NCBI GenBank assembly: GCA_903890265.1 | Contig: CAITAM010000444.1 | Location: 1 to 10,846 of the forward strand | Direction: 5' to 3' | Length of the DNA: 10,846 bases | Source: an uncultured Pseudomonadota bacterium | GTDB lineage: Bacteria > Pseudomonadota > Gammaproteobacteria > Steroidobacterales > Steroidobacteraceae | Part shown: one piece after another, positions 1 to 4,657 of the stretch | Position numbering within the stretch: the stretch's first letter is position 1 | Layout: each line of letters starts with the position of its first letter | Notes under the pieces: model-generated | Told to the model about the DNA's origin: nothing | The model's input: only the letters and a program-made list of their open reading frames with translations | The model's database searches: none | Translations under genes and position numbers: made by a program

Positions 1-494
1 GCGGGCGACGGCGTTGCCGGCGGCGCCGCCAGCCCGCGCAGCGCCTCGCCCTCGAGCCGGTACTCGCTCCAGCCGGCGACCGGTCGCGCACCCATGCCGG
101 TGTAGAAATCGATCGCGCGGCGATTCCAGTCCAGGACCGACCACTCGAGGCGGCCGCAGCCGCGCTCGACCGCGAGGCGGGCGACGTACGCGAGCAGCGC
201 GGTGCCGACACCCTGGCCACGAAAATCCGAGCGCACGTACAGGTCCTCGAGGTGCAGGCCGCGCCGGCCATGGAAGGTCGAGAAGTTGTGGAAGTAGACC
301 GCGAAGCCCGCGACCGACCCGTCGACGCGCGCGAGCATGGCCTCGGCTCCCGGCCGGTCTCCGAACAGCGAATCGGCGAGCTCCGCTTCCGTCGCCACGA
401 ACTCGTGGCTGAGCTTCTCGAGCTCGGCGAGCTCGCGGATGAGAGCGAGCAGCGCACCGATATCGGCGGGTTCAACCGGGGTGAGCGTGAGCAT
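1..494 (-). CDS. GNAT family N-acetyltransferase, diamine acetyltransferase-like (3' end off window)
   Basis: Translating the minus strand from ATG at 494 gives 164 residues with no stop before the window edge, so the C-terminus is missing. The usual family length is about 155-170 residues, so little should be lost. The acetyl-CoA pyrophosphate-binding motif A is clear: LEDLYVRSDFRGQGVGTALL, with RGQGVG at residues 92-97. Motif B follows as LDWNRRAIDFYTGMGA (121-136), including the conserved Tyr131 that acts as general acid in spermidine/spermine acetyltransferases. The order of motifs and the early ELAELEKL helix (residues 21-28) resemble the SSAT/diamine acetyltransferase branch. The likely reaction is transfer of acetyl from acetyl-CoA to a primary amine in the cytoplasm. 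The actual substrate is inferred and could be another small amine or amino acid. There is no Shine-Dalgarno sequence before ATG 494, and the transcript may be leaderless (see 502-507). Confidence 0.88.
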   Translation of the reverse strand, partial: MLTLTPVEPADIGALLALIRELAELEKLSHEFVATEAELADSLFGDRPGAEAMLARVDGSVAGFAVYFHNFSTFHGRRGLHLEDLYVRSDFRGQGVGTALLAYVARLAVERGCGRLEWSVLDWNRRAIDFYTGMGARPVAGWSEYRLEGEALRGLAAPPATPSP

Positions 495-501
495 GGCGGG
501 G

Positions 502-507
502 AGTGTA
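502..507 (-). promoter_or_regulatory. Possible -10 element for the GNAT gene (leaderless start)
   Basis: On the minus strand this reads TACACT, a 4 of 6 match to TATAAT. It ends 7 bases before the ATG at 494. Transcription would begin at or next to the A of the start codon, which fits the absence of a ribosome binding site. No convincing -35 hexamer is visible, so this rests on position and one hexamer only. Confidence 0.35.
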
Positions 508-519
508 GCGTAACTGTGC

Positions 520-547
520 TTGACGGCGTGGCGATCGCTGCCATAGT
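520..547 (+). promoter_or_regulatory. Sigma70-like promoter for the secreted two-domain protein
   Basis: TTGACG at 520-525 matches the -35 consensus at 5 of 6 positions. CATAGT at 542-547 matches the -10 consensus at 4 of 6, with a 16-base spacer. Transcription would start near 554, about 34 bases before the GTG at 588. This supports 588 as the true start over any upstream in-frame start, because those would lie before or within the promoter. The right part of the element overlaps the inverted repeat at 546-568. Confidence 0.5.
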
Positions 548-568
548 TGAGTGCACGCGCGACTCAAC
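546..568. repeat. 7-bp inverted repeat over the promoter/5' leader
   Basis: GTTGAGT (546-552) and ACTCAAC (562-568) are perfect reverse complements separated by nine bases. The repeat begins at the end of the proposed -10 hexamer and covers the expected transcription start. It could be a repressor operator or an RNA hairpin. A second short palindrome, CACTT-C-AAGTG (570-580), follows immediately, just before GTG 588. The pairing is directly visible; the role is inference. Confidence 0.4.
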
Positions 569-587
569 CCACTTCAAGTGCTCGCCA

Positions 588-1544
588 GTGACGACCCTCA
601 CGCCCGACTGCCGGCTGCCGACCCGCACCCGCACCCTGCTTGGGGCGCTGCTCGTCGCGGTTCTCTGCGCGCGCGCCGAGGCCGCCGAGGTCAGCGGCCG
701 GCTCGGCAGCGGCCGGCCGGGCGCACCGGCGCTGCGCGTCTACGCCTGGTCACGCAGCACGGGGCACCTCTACAGCCTCGCGAACGGCACCGCGATCCGT
801 TATCGCCTCGAGCTGCCGCGCGGCCATTACTGGCTGTTCGCCGGGCTCGAGGGCGCGGGCGCCTCGCCGATCTACGGCGCGTACACCGAGTACGTGCGCT
901 GCGTGGCGCGCACCGGGGCGGCTGACGCCGAGTGCGTCCAGCACGGCCTCGCCGAGGTCGAGGTCGGCACGCGCGCCCTGAACGACGTGGACCTGATTGA
1001 CTGGGCGCTGCCGGACGACGTGGCGACGGGCCTCGACAGCCTGCTCGGTCGACCGCCGGGCGATCCCTACGACGAGTCCGGGCGCGCGGCACCGAAGTTT
1101 TCGGAGTACCCGGCGCGGCGGAGCGCACCGTCAGGCCCCGACGCACACGACCTCGCCGGCGAGCGCGGCGGTGACCGGGAGGTACTGCTCACGGCGCTCG
1201 GCGAGGCGGCCAACTTCGCCGGCCGCTGGTCACTGGTGCCGCTCGGCTGCGCGACCGCCTGCAGCGGCATCGCGCTGCTCGACCACACCACGGGATCGGT
1301 GTTGTATCCCGAGGCACTGAACCCGCTGCCAGACCCCGCGCCGTGCGAGACGCGCGCGTCGCTGCAGTACCGGCGCGACAGCCGCCTCCTGATCGTGCGC
1401 AGCGGCGGCAAGGGCGGCAAGGGCGCCGCGACCGTCACCTACTACACCGTGGACGGCGAGCCGGCGGCACTGAAGGCGATCGCGAGCCGCGCGCTCGCCG
1501 AGCCCGGACCCGCGCACTGCCCACAGCCGCTCGCGCGGCGCTGA
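588..1544 (+). CDS. Secreted protein of unknown function with beta-rich N-domain and NFAG/CxxxC C-domain
   Basis: From GTG 588 the product is 318 residues. It begins with a Sec signal peptide: arginines at 13 and 15, hydrophobic core LLGALLVAVL, predicted cleavage after AEA near residue 32. The open frame continues upstream to 252, but that part is antisense to the acetyltransferase and precedes the promoter, so it is excluded. Residues about 33-140 look like a beta-sandwich of the kind used to describe mature secreted domains (RVYAWSRSTGHLYSL, ELPRGHYWLFA), with Cys105 and Cys116 able to pair. A linker rich in Gly, Pro and Asp follows. Residues about 195-292 resemble a domain of uncharacterised bacterial exported proteins with an NFAG(H/R) motif, a Cys-x3-Cys segment (Cys221, Cys225), an 'x-LLDHTTG' turn and a YRRDSRLLIV strand. 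The role is unknown. The family resemblance is from memory and not a search. It converges with the SnoaL-like gene, 43 bases away. Confidence 0.75.
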   Translation: MTTLTPDCRLPTRTRTLLGALLVAVLCARAEAAEVSGRLGSGRPGAPALRVYAWSRSTGHLYSLANGTAIRYRLELPRGHYWLFAGLEGAGASPIYGAYTEYVRCVARTGAADAECVQHGLAEVEVGTRALNDVDLIDWALPDDVATGLDSLLGRPPGDPYDESGRAAPKFSEYPARRSAPSGPDAHDLAGERGGDREVLLTALGEAANFAGRWSLVPLGCATACSGIALLDHTTGSVLYPEALNPLPDPAPCETRASLQYRRDSRLLIVRSGGKGGKGAATVTYYTVDGEPAALKAIASRALAEPGPAHCPQPLARR

Positions 1545-1587
1545 CACCGGCTGGCGAACCGGCGGATCGGGGCCTGCCCGGCCCGCG

Positions 1588-2019
1588 CTAGCCGAGGCTG
1601 CGCGGCAGCTGTGTCGGCGGGGCAGCGGCTGCCGGGATCGCGACCGCGGTCGAGGCGTGCACGTGCAGGATCCGCCAGCCGTCGCTCTCGCGGCGAAACA
1701 CGATGCTGCGCCGTCCCTGATCGTCGCCGATGCGAATGATGGCGTCGGCCAGCGCGTGGTCGGTGCCGAGCAAGGCGTGGTGGAAGTTTTCGACCGCGAG
1801 CACCAGCGGTTCGCGGCCGCCCTCGCCGCGCGCGGCGAACATCCGCCGGAAACGCGCCTCGATCGCCGCCCGGCCACGCACGGCGTCGCGCCCGCCGCTC
1901 GCCGGCAGGAACATGGTCGCGTCCGCGGTCAGGCACTGCGTGAGCGAGGCGAGGTCAGCGGCCTCGATCGCGCCCAGGAAGCGGCGGAAGAGGGCTTCGG
2001 CGGCGGCGGCCTCGCTCAC
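1588..2019 (-). CDS. SnoaL-like / nuclear transport factor 2-fold protein (DUF4440 type)
   Basis: The product is 143 residues from a GTG start. That start overlaps the TGA stop of the upstream gene by four bases (2016-2019), so translation is probably coupled. The fold signature is clear: an N-terminal helix ending FLGAIEAADLASLTQCLTAD, a strand with MFLPASGG, VRGRAAIEARFRRMF, and a C-terminal strand pair ending SDGWRILHVHAS. These proteins form a cone-shaped alpha+beta barrel. Members act as small-molecule isomerases or hydrolases, as binding proteins or as association domains, so the family does not fix a substrate. There is no signal peptide, so it should be cytoplasmic although its operon partner is exported. 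The last 20 residues, rich in Ala and Pro, lie beyond the usual domain. Confidence 0.82.
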   Translation of the reverse strand: MSEAAAAEALFRRFLGAIEAADLASLTQCLTADATMFLPASGGRDAVRGRAAIEARFRRMFAARGEGGREPLVLAVENFHHALLGTDHALADAIIRIGDDQGRRSIVFRRESDGWRILHVHASTAVAIPAAAAPPTQLPRSLG

Positions 2020-2519
2020 GGCGCCACCGCCGCTCGGGCAAGCGGCACCAGCACCAGCGCGCGCTCCCGGTAGTGGCTGACGTCGGTATCGCCGAGGCGA
2101 ACCTCGCCGAAGTGTTCGACACGCACCGCGCGCACCACGTCGCCGCCCGCGGTCCAGTCGATCTGCACGGGCACCGTGCCGCCGTCCGCACCGTGGCCGC
2201 TGCCGACGGCGCCGGCAGGCACGGCGGTGCGGACAGCCAGCGGCACGTCCGCCTCGTAGAAATAGCGGATCGCGGGCAGCCGCGACGGGGCCTTGCCGGA
2301 TGCCGCCCGCGGCGTCTCTTCGACCGCCACCAGCACGTCACCCCGCCGGCAGAAGCGGTAGCGGGCGGCCGCGTCCTCGCCGGCCACGAGACCCTGCTTC
2401 TGGCAGTCGCGCCAGACCCGCGCGTAGCGGTCGGCGGTCGCGGCACCTTCCGCTGCCACCCAGCCCGGCAGCAGCAGTGCGCCAACGCTGCCGAGGAGAT
2501 ACGCGCGTCGTGTCCTCAT
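2016..2519 (-). CDS. Small exported protein, probable Tat signal, function unknown
   Basis: Starting at ATG 2519 gives 167 residues opening with MRTRRAYLLGSVGALLLPGWVAA. The TRRAYLL stretch fits the twin-arginine pattern (S/T-R-R-x-aromatic-L), followed by a hydrophobic core and a plausible cleavage after VAA (residue 23). An in-frame ATG at 2528 would add three residues; longer extensions run back into the divergent promoter region and are rejected. The mature part has two cysteines (39 and 57), which could form a disulfide, then strands such as RYRFCRRGDVLVAVEE, LPAIRYFYEADVPLAVRTAV and VRAVRVEHFGEVRL. I recognise no family. It precedes and overlaps the SnoaL-like gene by four bases, so the two form a pair. 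A Sec signal with chance paired arginines is the main alternative. Confidence 0.7.
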   Translation of the reverse strand: MRTRRAYLLGSVGALLLPGWVAAEGAATADRYARVWRDCQKQGLVAGEDAAARYRFCRRGDVLVAVEETPRAASGKAPSRLPAIRYFYEADVPLAVRTAVPAGAVGSGHGADGGTVPVQIDWTAGGDVVRAVRVEHFGEVRLGDTDVSHYRERALVLVPLARAAVAP

Positions 2520-2556
2520 CAATCCCATGCCCTGCCCCGTGTGTCCCGGCACCGCT

Positions 2557-2578
2557 AATCCGCCGCGGTCGGCGGATT
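2557..2578. repeat. Perfect 8-bp inverted repeat between divergent genes
   Basis: AATCCGCC (2557-2564) and GGCGGATT (2571-2578) are exact reverse complements around a 6-base loop, GCGGTC. The repeat sits in the 121-base divergent region between the exported protein and the DUF502 gene, directly before the AT-rich -10 candidate. It may be an operator acting on both genes, or a hairpin. No regulator gene lies nearby to suggest a binding protein. Confidence 0.45.
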
Positions 2579-2584
2579 CATAAT
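2579..2584 (+). promoter_or_regulatory. Possible -10 element for the DUF502 gene
   Basis: CATAAT (5 of 6 to TATAAT) lies 56 bases upstream of ATG 2641, in the only AT-rich stretch of the divergent intergenic region. The hexamer 17 bases upstream, TAATCC, is a poor -35 match. The same stretch read on the minus strand gives TATTAT, so it could serve the leftward gene instead. Confidence 0.35.
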
Positions 2585-2640
2585 AGAGTAACAGGACGCC
2601 CGCGGACGACGCCGGCCGCCCTCGCACGAGCACCGCAGCC

Positions 2641-3273
2641 ATGAAGACCCTGTCCAGTGTATTGATGAAGGGACTGGCGACAGTCCTGCCGATCGCGCTG
2701 ACGATCTACGCCATCGTCTGGCTCCTCATGACCGCGGAGTCGGTGATGCACCGGGTCGTGACGCTGGTGCTGCCCGAGTCGCACTACTGGCCGGGCCTTG
2801 GCATCGTCGCCGGCCTGCTCGTGCTGTTCGTAGTCGGCTCGGCCGTCAACGCCTACCTCGTGCGGCGGGCCATCCGCGTCTGGGAACGGTTTCTCGGCCG
2901 GATCCCGGTCGTCAAGACCGTCTACAGCGCCATCCGCGACATGACCCGCCTCCTGCCGTCGGGCGATTCGCACGGCGACCTGCAGAGCGTGGTCCTGTGG
3001 CGGACGCAGGGCGCCTACCTGCTCGGCTTCATCACGCGCGAGGCGCTGCCCGAGTTTGGCGAGGCCACGCCCGAGGCCGATCTCGTTGCCGTCTACGTGC
3101 CGCTGTCGTACATGATCGGCGGCGTCACGCTGTACCTGCCCCGCTCGGCGCTGACCGCGCTCGACATGCCGGTCGAGACCGCGATGCGTCTCGCGCTGAC
3201 CGGCGGCATGAGCGCCGTGCGCGAGACCGACGCCGACCTCGGCGCGCCGGTGACCCGCGGGCGGACGGGCTAG
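2641..3273 (+). CDS. DUF502 family inner-membrane protein
   Basis: The product is 210 residues, about the usual length for DUF502. Two membrane segments are visible, residues about 11-31 (GLATVLPIALTIYAIVWLLM) and about 52-73 (GLGIVAGLLVLFVVGSAVNAY). The family hallmark RIPVVKTVYSAIRD (87-100) follows, then a soluble beta-rich domain with YLLGFITRE, VAVYVPLSYMIGG and TLYLPRSALTALDMPVE (163-179). DUF502 proteins are widespread in proteobacteria, chloroplasts and other bacteria; their molecular role is not settled. The start has no clear Shine-Dalgarno sequence, but residue alignment to the family N-terminus supports it. The stop TAG (3271-3273) shares a CTAG with the stop of the convergent gene. 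Confidence 0.92.
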   Translation: MKTLSSVLMKGLATVLPIALTIYAIVWLLMTAESVMHRVVTLVLPESHYWPGLGIVAGLLVLFVVGSAVNAYLVRRAIRVWERFLGRIPVVKTVYSAIRDMTRLLPSGDSHGDLQSVVLWRTQGAYLLGFITREALPEFGEATPEADLVAVYVPLSYMIGGVTLYLPRSALTALDMPVETAMRLALTGGMSAVRETDADLGAPVTRGRTG

Positions 3274-3749
3274 GCGCCCTGGGCGAGCGCGGTGTAGCCG
3301 CCGTTACGCGGCGCGCGGTGGGCGCGGTAGGCGAGTTCCACGCGCTCGATGCCGGCCGTGCAGCGGGCGACCCGGCGGATCTGGTTCAGCAGCCGGTGCA
3401 GCACGATGCGGCCGCCACCGGCCAGGTTGAGTGAGCCATCCGGCAGCACCGACAGGTGCACGATCGTCAGGCGGTCGATGCTGTCGCGCACGTAGACGAC
3501 GACCCCCACCGGCTCCGCCTCCTCGCTCGAACCGCGCACGGCGTACAGGCACTGCACGTCCGGCAGGCCCGCCACCAGGATCTGCAGGCGGCCGTTCTGC
3601 GCGACAATTTCGGGAATGCCAAAGCGCTCGATCGTCGAGGCGATCTCGTCGCGCAGCGCGTGCTGGCGGACGTTGAAGAACAACAGCGCCTCGAGCGCGG
3701 CACGGCTCGACGCCGGCAGTCTCGAGGTCAAGCGAAAGTCATCCGCCAT
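3270..3749 (-). CDS. Uncharacterised protein, possibly GNAT-fold
   Basis: ATG 3749 is chosen because AAGGAGA lies five bases upstream (3755-3761), the best ribosome binding site in the window. An in-frame upstream extension to 3839 is a low-complexity Arg-rich run and is rejected. The product is 159 residues with no signal peptide or membrane segment. The N-terminal half is helical (SRAALEALLFFNVRQHALRDEI). Residues 81-125 read PVGVVVYVRDSIDRLTIVHL, then SVLPDG, a Gly-rich turn (LAGGGRI) and a helix (VLHRLLNQIRRVAR). This layout of strand, strand, glycines and helix recalls motif A of GNAT acetyltransferases, although a canonical RxxGxG is not evident. The role is unknown; the GNAT suggestion is a weak inference. 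It lies alone, with a 429-base gene-free region upstream. Confidence 0.75.
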   Translation of the reverse strand: MADDFRLTSRLPASSRAALEALLFFNVRQHALRDEIASTIERFGIPEIVAQNGRLQILVAGLPDVQCLYAVRGSSEEAEPVGVVVYVRDSIDRLTIVHLSVLPDGSLNLAGGGRIVLHRLLNQIRRVARCTAGIERVELAYRAHRAPRNGGYTALAQGA

Positions 3750-3893
3750 GGTCGTCTCCTTCGCAGGCGCCACCGGCGCGTGACGACCCCTGAGTCGGGG
3801 TCGGCGCCGGCGCCGGCGCCGGCGGGCGTACGGCGGCACTGTGCGCCACGGGGGGGGACCTGTCCACCCGGTCGCCGCCGGGCGACGGCGGGA

Positions 3894-3916
3894 AAGTCGT
3901 GGATAAATAGCGACTT
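3894..3916. repeat. Inverted repeat AAGTCG/CGACTT (copy 1)
   Basis: AAGTCG (3894-3899) and CGACTT (3911-3916) are perfect reverse complements with an 11-base AT-rich spacer. A second repeat with nearly the same arms and spacing lies 78 bases to the right. The pair suggests binding sites for a dimeric regulator controlling one or both divergent genes, but chance cannot be excluded. Confidence 0.4.
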
Positions 3917-3971
3917 ATAGCCCACAGCCGGCATCGGCCGCGGCCCGGCCGGCACGCCCGGAAGCGGCGCC

Positions 3972-3993
3972 AAGTCACGGTTTGGATTGACTT
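3972..3993. repeat. Inverted repeat AAGTCA/TGACTT (copy 2)
   Basis: AAGTCA (3972-3977) and TGACTT (3988-3993) are perfect reverse complements with a 10-base spacer. Both copies share the outer AAGTC/GACTT pentamers. TTGACT (3987-3992), inside this copy, matches a -35 hexamer at 5 of 6, but no -10 follows at the right distance. Confidence 0.4.
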
Positions 3994-4112
3994 AAATCGG
4001 GGGCCTGGCGCCGGTGGCCGAGCCTGCCCGGCGTGTGGGCTGCCCGCCACGCAGGGGACGGGGCCTCGCCCGCCGTGCCGCCCGGCGCGTGCCGGGGCGG
4101 GGTCATTGGGAC

Positions 4113-4118
4113 TAGAAT
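4113..4118 (+). promoter_or_regulatory. Possible -10 element for the IorA-like gene
   Basis: TAGAAT matches TATAAT at 5 of 6 positions and lies 60 bases upstream of ATG 4179, giving a leader of roughly 53 bases. The hexamer at -35 spacing (about 4090-4095) is GC-rich and a poor match, so an activator might be needed. Confidence 0.4.
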
Positions 4119-4178
4119 CCGCGCACGGGCGACGCAGTGCCGCCCGCCCGCGTCAGCCGCCGCACGGAGCCAAGGCAC

Positions 4179-4628
4179 ATGAAAATCGACATCAATGGCC
4201 AGAGTCACGATCTCGACGTGCCCGCCGACATGCCGCTCCTCTGGGTCCTGCGCGACGTCGTTGGCCTGACCGGCACCAAGTACGGCTGCGGCACGGCGCT
4301 CTGCGGCGCCTGCACCGTCCACCTCGACGGCCAGCCGGTGCGCTCGTGCGTGACGCCGGTGGGCTCGGTCGGCAGCGGCCGGGTGACGACGATCGAAGCG
4401 GTCGGCGGCAGCGCCCTCGGCCAGCGCGTGCAGGCGGCCTGGGTCGCCGAGGACGTGCCGCAGTGCGGTTACTGCCAGTCCGGCCAGATCATGTCGGCGG
4501 TGAGCCTGCTCGCGGCGACGCCCGCACCGAGCGATGCCGACATCGACACCGCCATGGCCGGCAACCTCTGCCGCTGCGGCACGTACAACCGCATCCGCGC
4601 CGCCATCAAGCGGGCCGCCGTCGCCTGA
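4179..4628 (+). CDS. iorA: IorA-like [2Fe-2S] subunit of a xanthine oxidase-family molybdenum hydroxylase
   Basis: The product is 149 residues, the usual length for the small subunit. ATG 4179 is preferred over ATG 4137 because GGAG (4166-4169) lies nine bases upstream and MKIDINGQ aligns with the family start. The N-terminal plant-type ferredoxin domain carries Cys37, Cys42, Cys45 (KYGCGTALCGACTVHLDG) and Cys57. The C-terminal helical domain carries Cys96, Cys99 (QCGYCQSGQ), Cys131 and Cys133 (CRCGTYNRIRAAI). All eight ligands for two [2Fe-2S] clusters are therefore present. In this family these clusters pass electrons from the molybdopterin site to an acceptor. The wording (LLWVLRDVVGLTGTKYGCG, DVPQCGYCQSGQIMSA) is closest to isoquinoline 1-oxidoreductase alpha and aldehyde-oxidase-like small subunits. 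A large molybdopterin subunit (IorB type) normally follows directly; here a convergent oligopeptidase gene begins 29 bases downstream, so the subunit stands alone. The symbol marks the subfamily, not proven isoquinoline activity. Confidence 0.93.
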   Translation: MKIDINGQSHDLDVPADMPLLWVLRDVVGLTGTKYGCGTALCGACTVHLDGQPVRSCVTPVGSVGSGRVTTIEAVGGSALGQRVQAAWVAEDVPQCGYCQSGQIMSAVSLLAATPAPSDADIDTAMAGNLCRCGTYNRIRAAIKRAAVA

Positions 4629-4657
4629 CCGCCCGACAGGGCGCGACCCCGCGCGTC

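Larger units (their letters stand above)
3750..4178. other. 429-base divergent intergenic region with repeats
   Basis: No gene is supported here. It separates the leftward 159-residue protein from the rightward IorA-like gene. From left to right it holds: the ribosome binding site AAGGAGA (minus strand, 3755-3761); a 7-bp inverted repeat CGACCCC/GGGGTCG (3784-3790 and 3797-3803); three to four copies of the palindromic hexamer GGCGCC (3803-3823); a G8 run (3850-3857); an AT-rich island (about 3893-3998) with two similar inverted repeats; and a -10 candidate (4113-4118). The remaining short open frames are GC-driven and lack starts with ribosome binding sites. Confidence 0.6.

Noticed and set aside
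252..587. Upstream extension of the secreted-protein frame to an ATG at 252
   Set aside because: This part is antisense to the GNAT gene and precedes the promoter at 520-547. The signal peptide begins just after GTG 588.
1570..1584. GGGCC/GGCCC stem between the convergent genes at 1544 and 1588 as a terminator
   Set aside because: Short GC stem without a T tract. It cannot be told from background.
3898..3906. A DnaA-box-like 9-mer (TTATCCACG on the minus strand)
   Set aside because: It is a single 8-of-9 match with no other boxes, no dnaA/dnaN or parAB genes and no AT-rich unwinding element, so it gives no support for an origin.
4630..4643. CGCCC/GGGCG stem between iorA-like and ptrB stops as a terminator
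   Set aside because: The stem is only 5 bp with no T tract on either strand. In sequence of this GC content such stems are common by chance.
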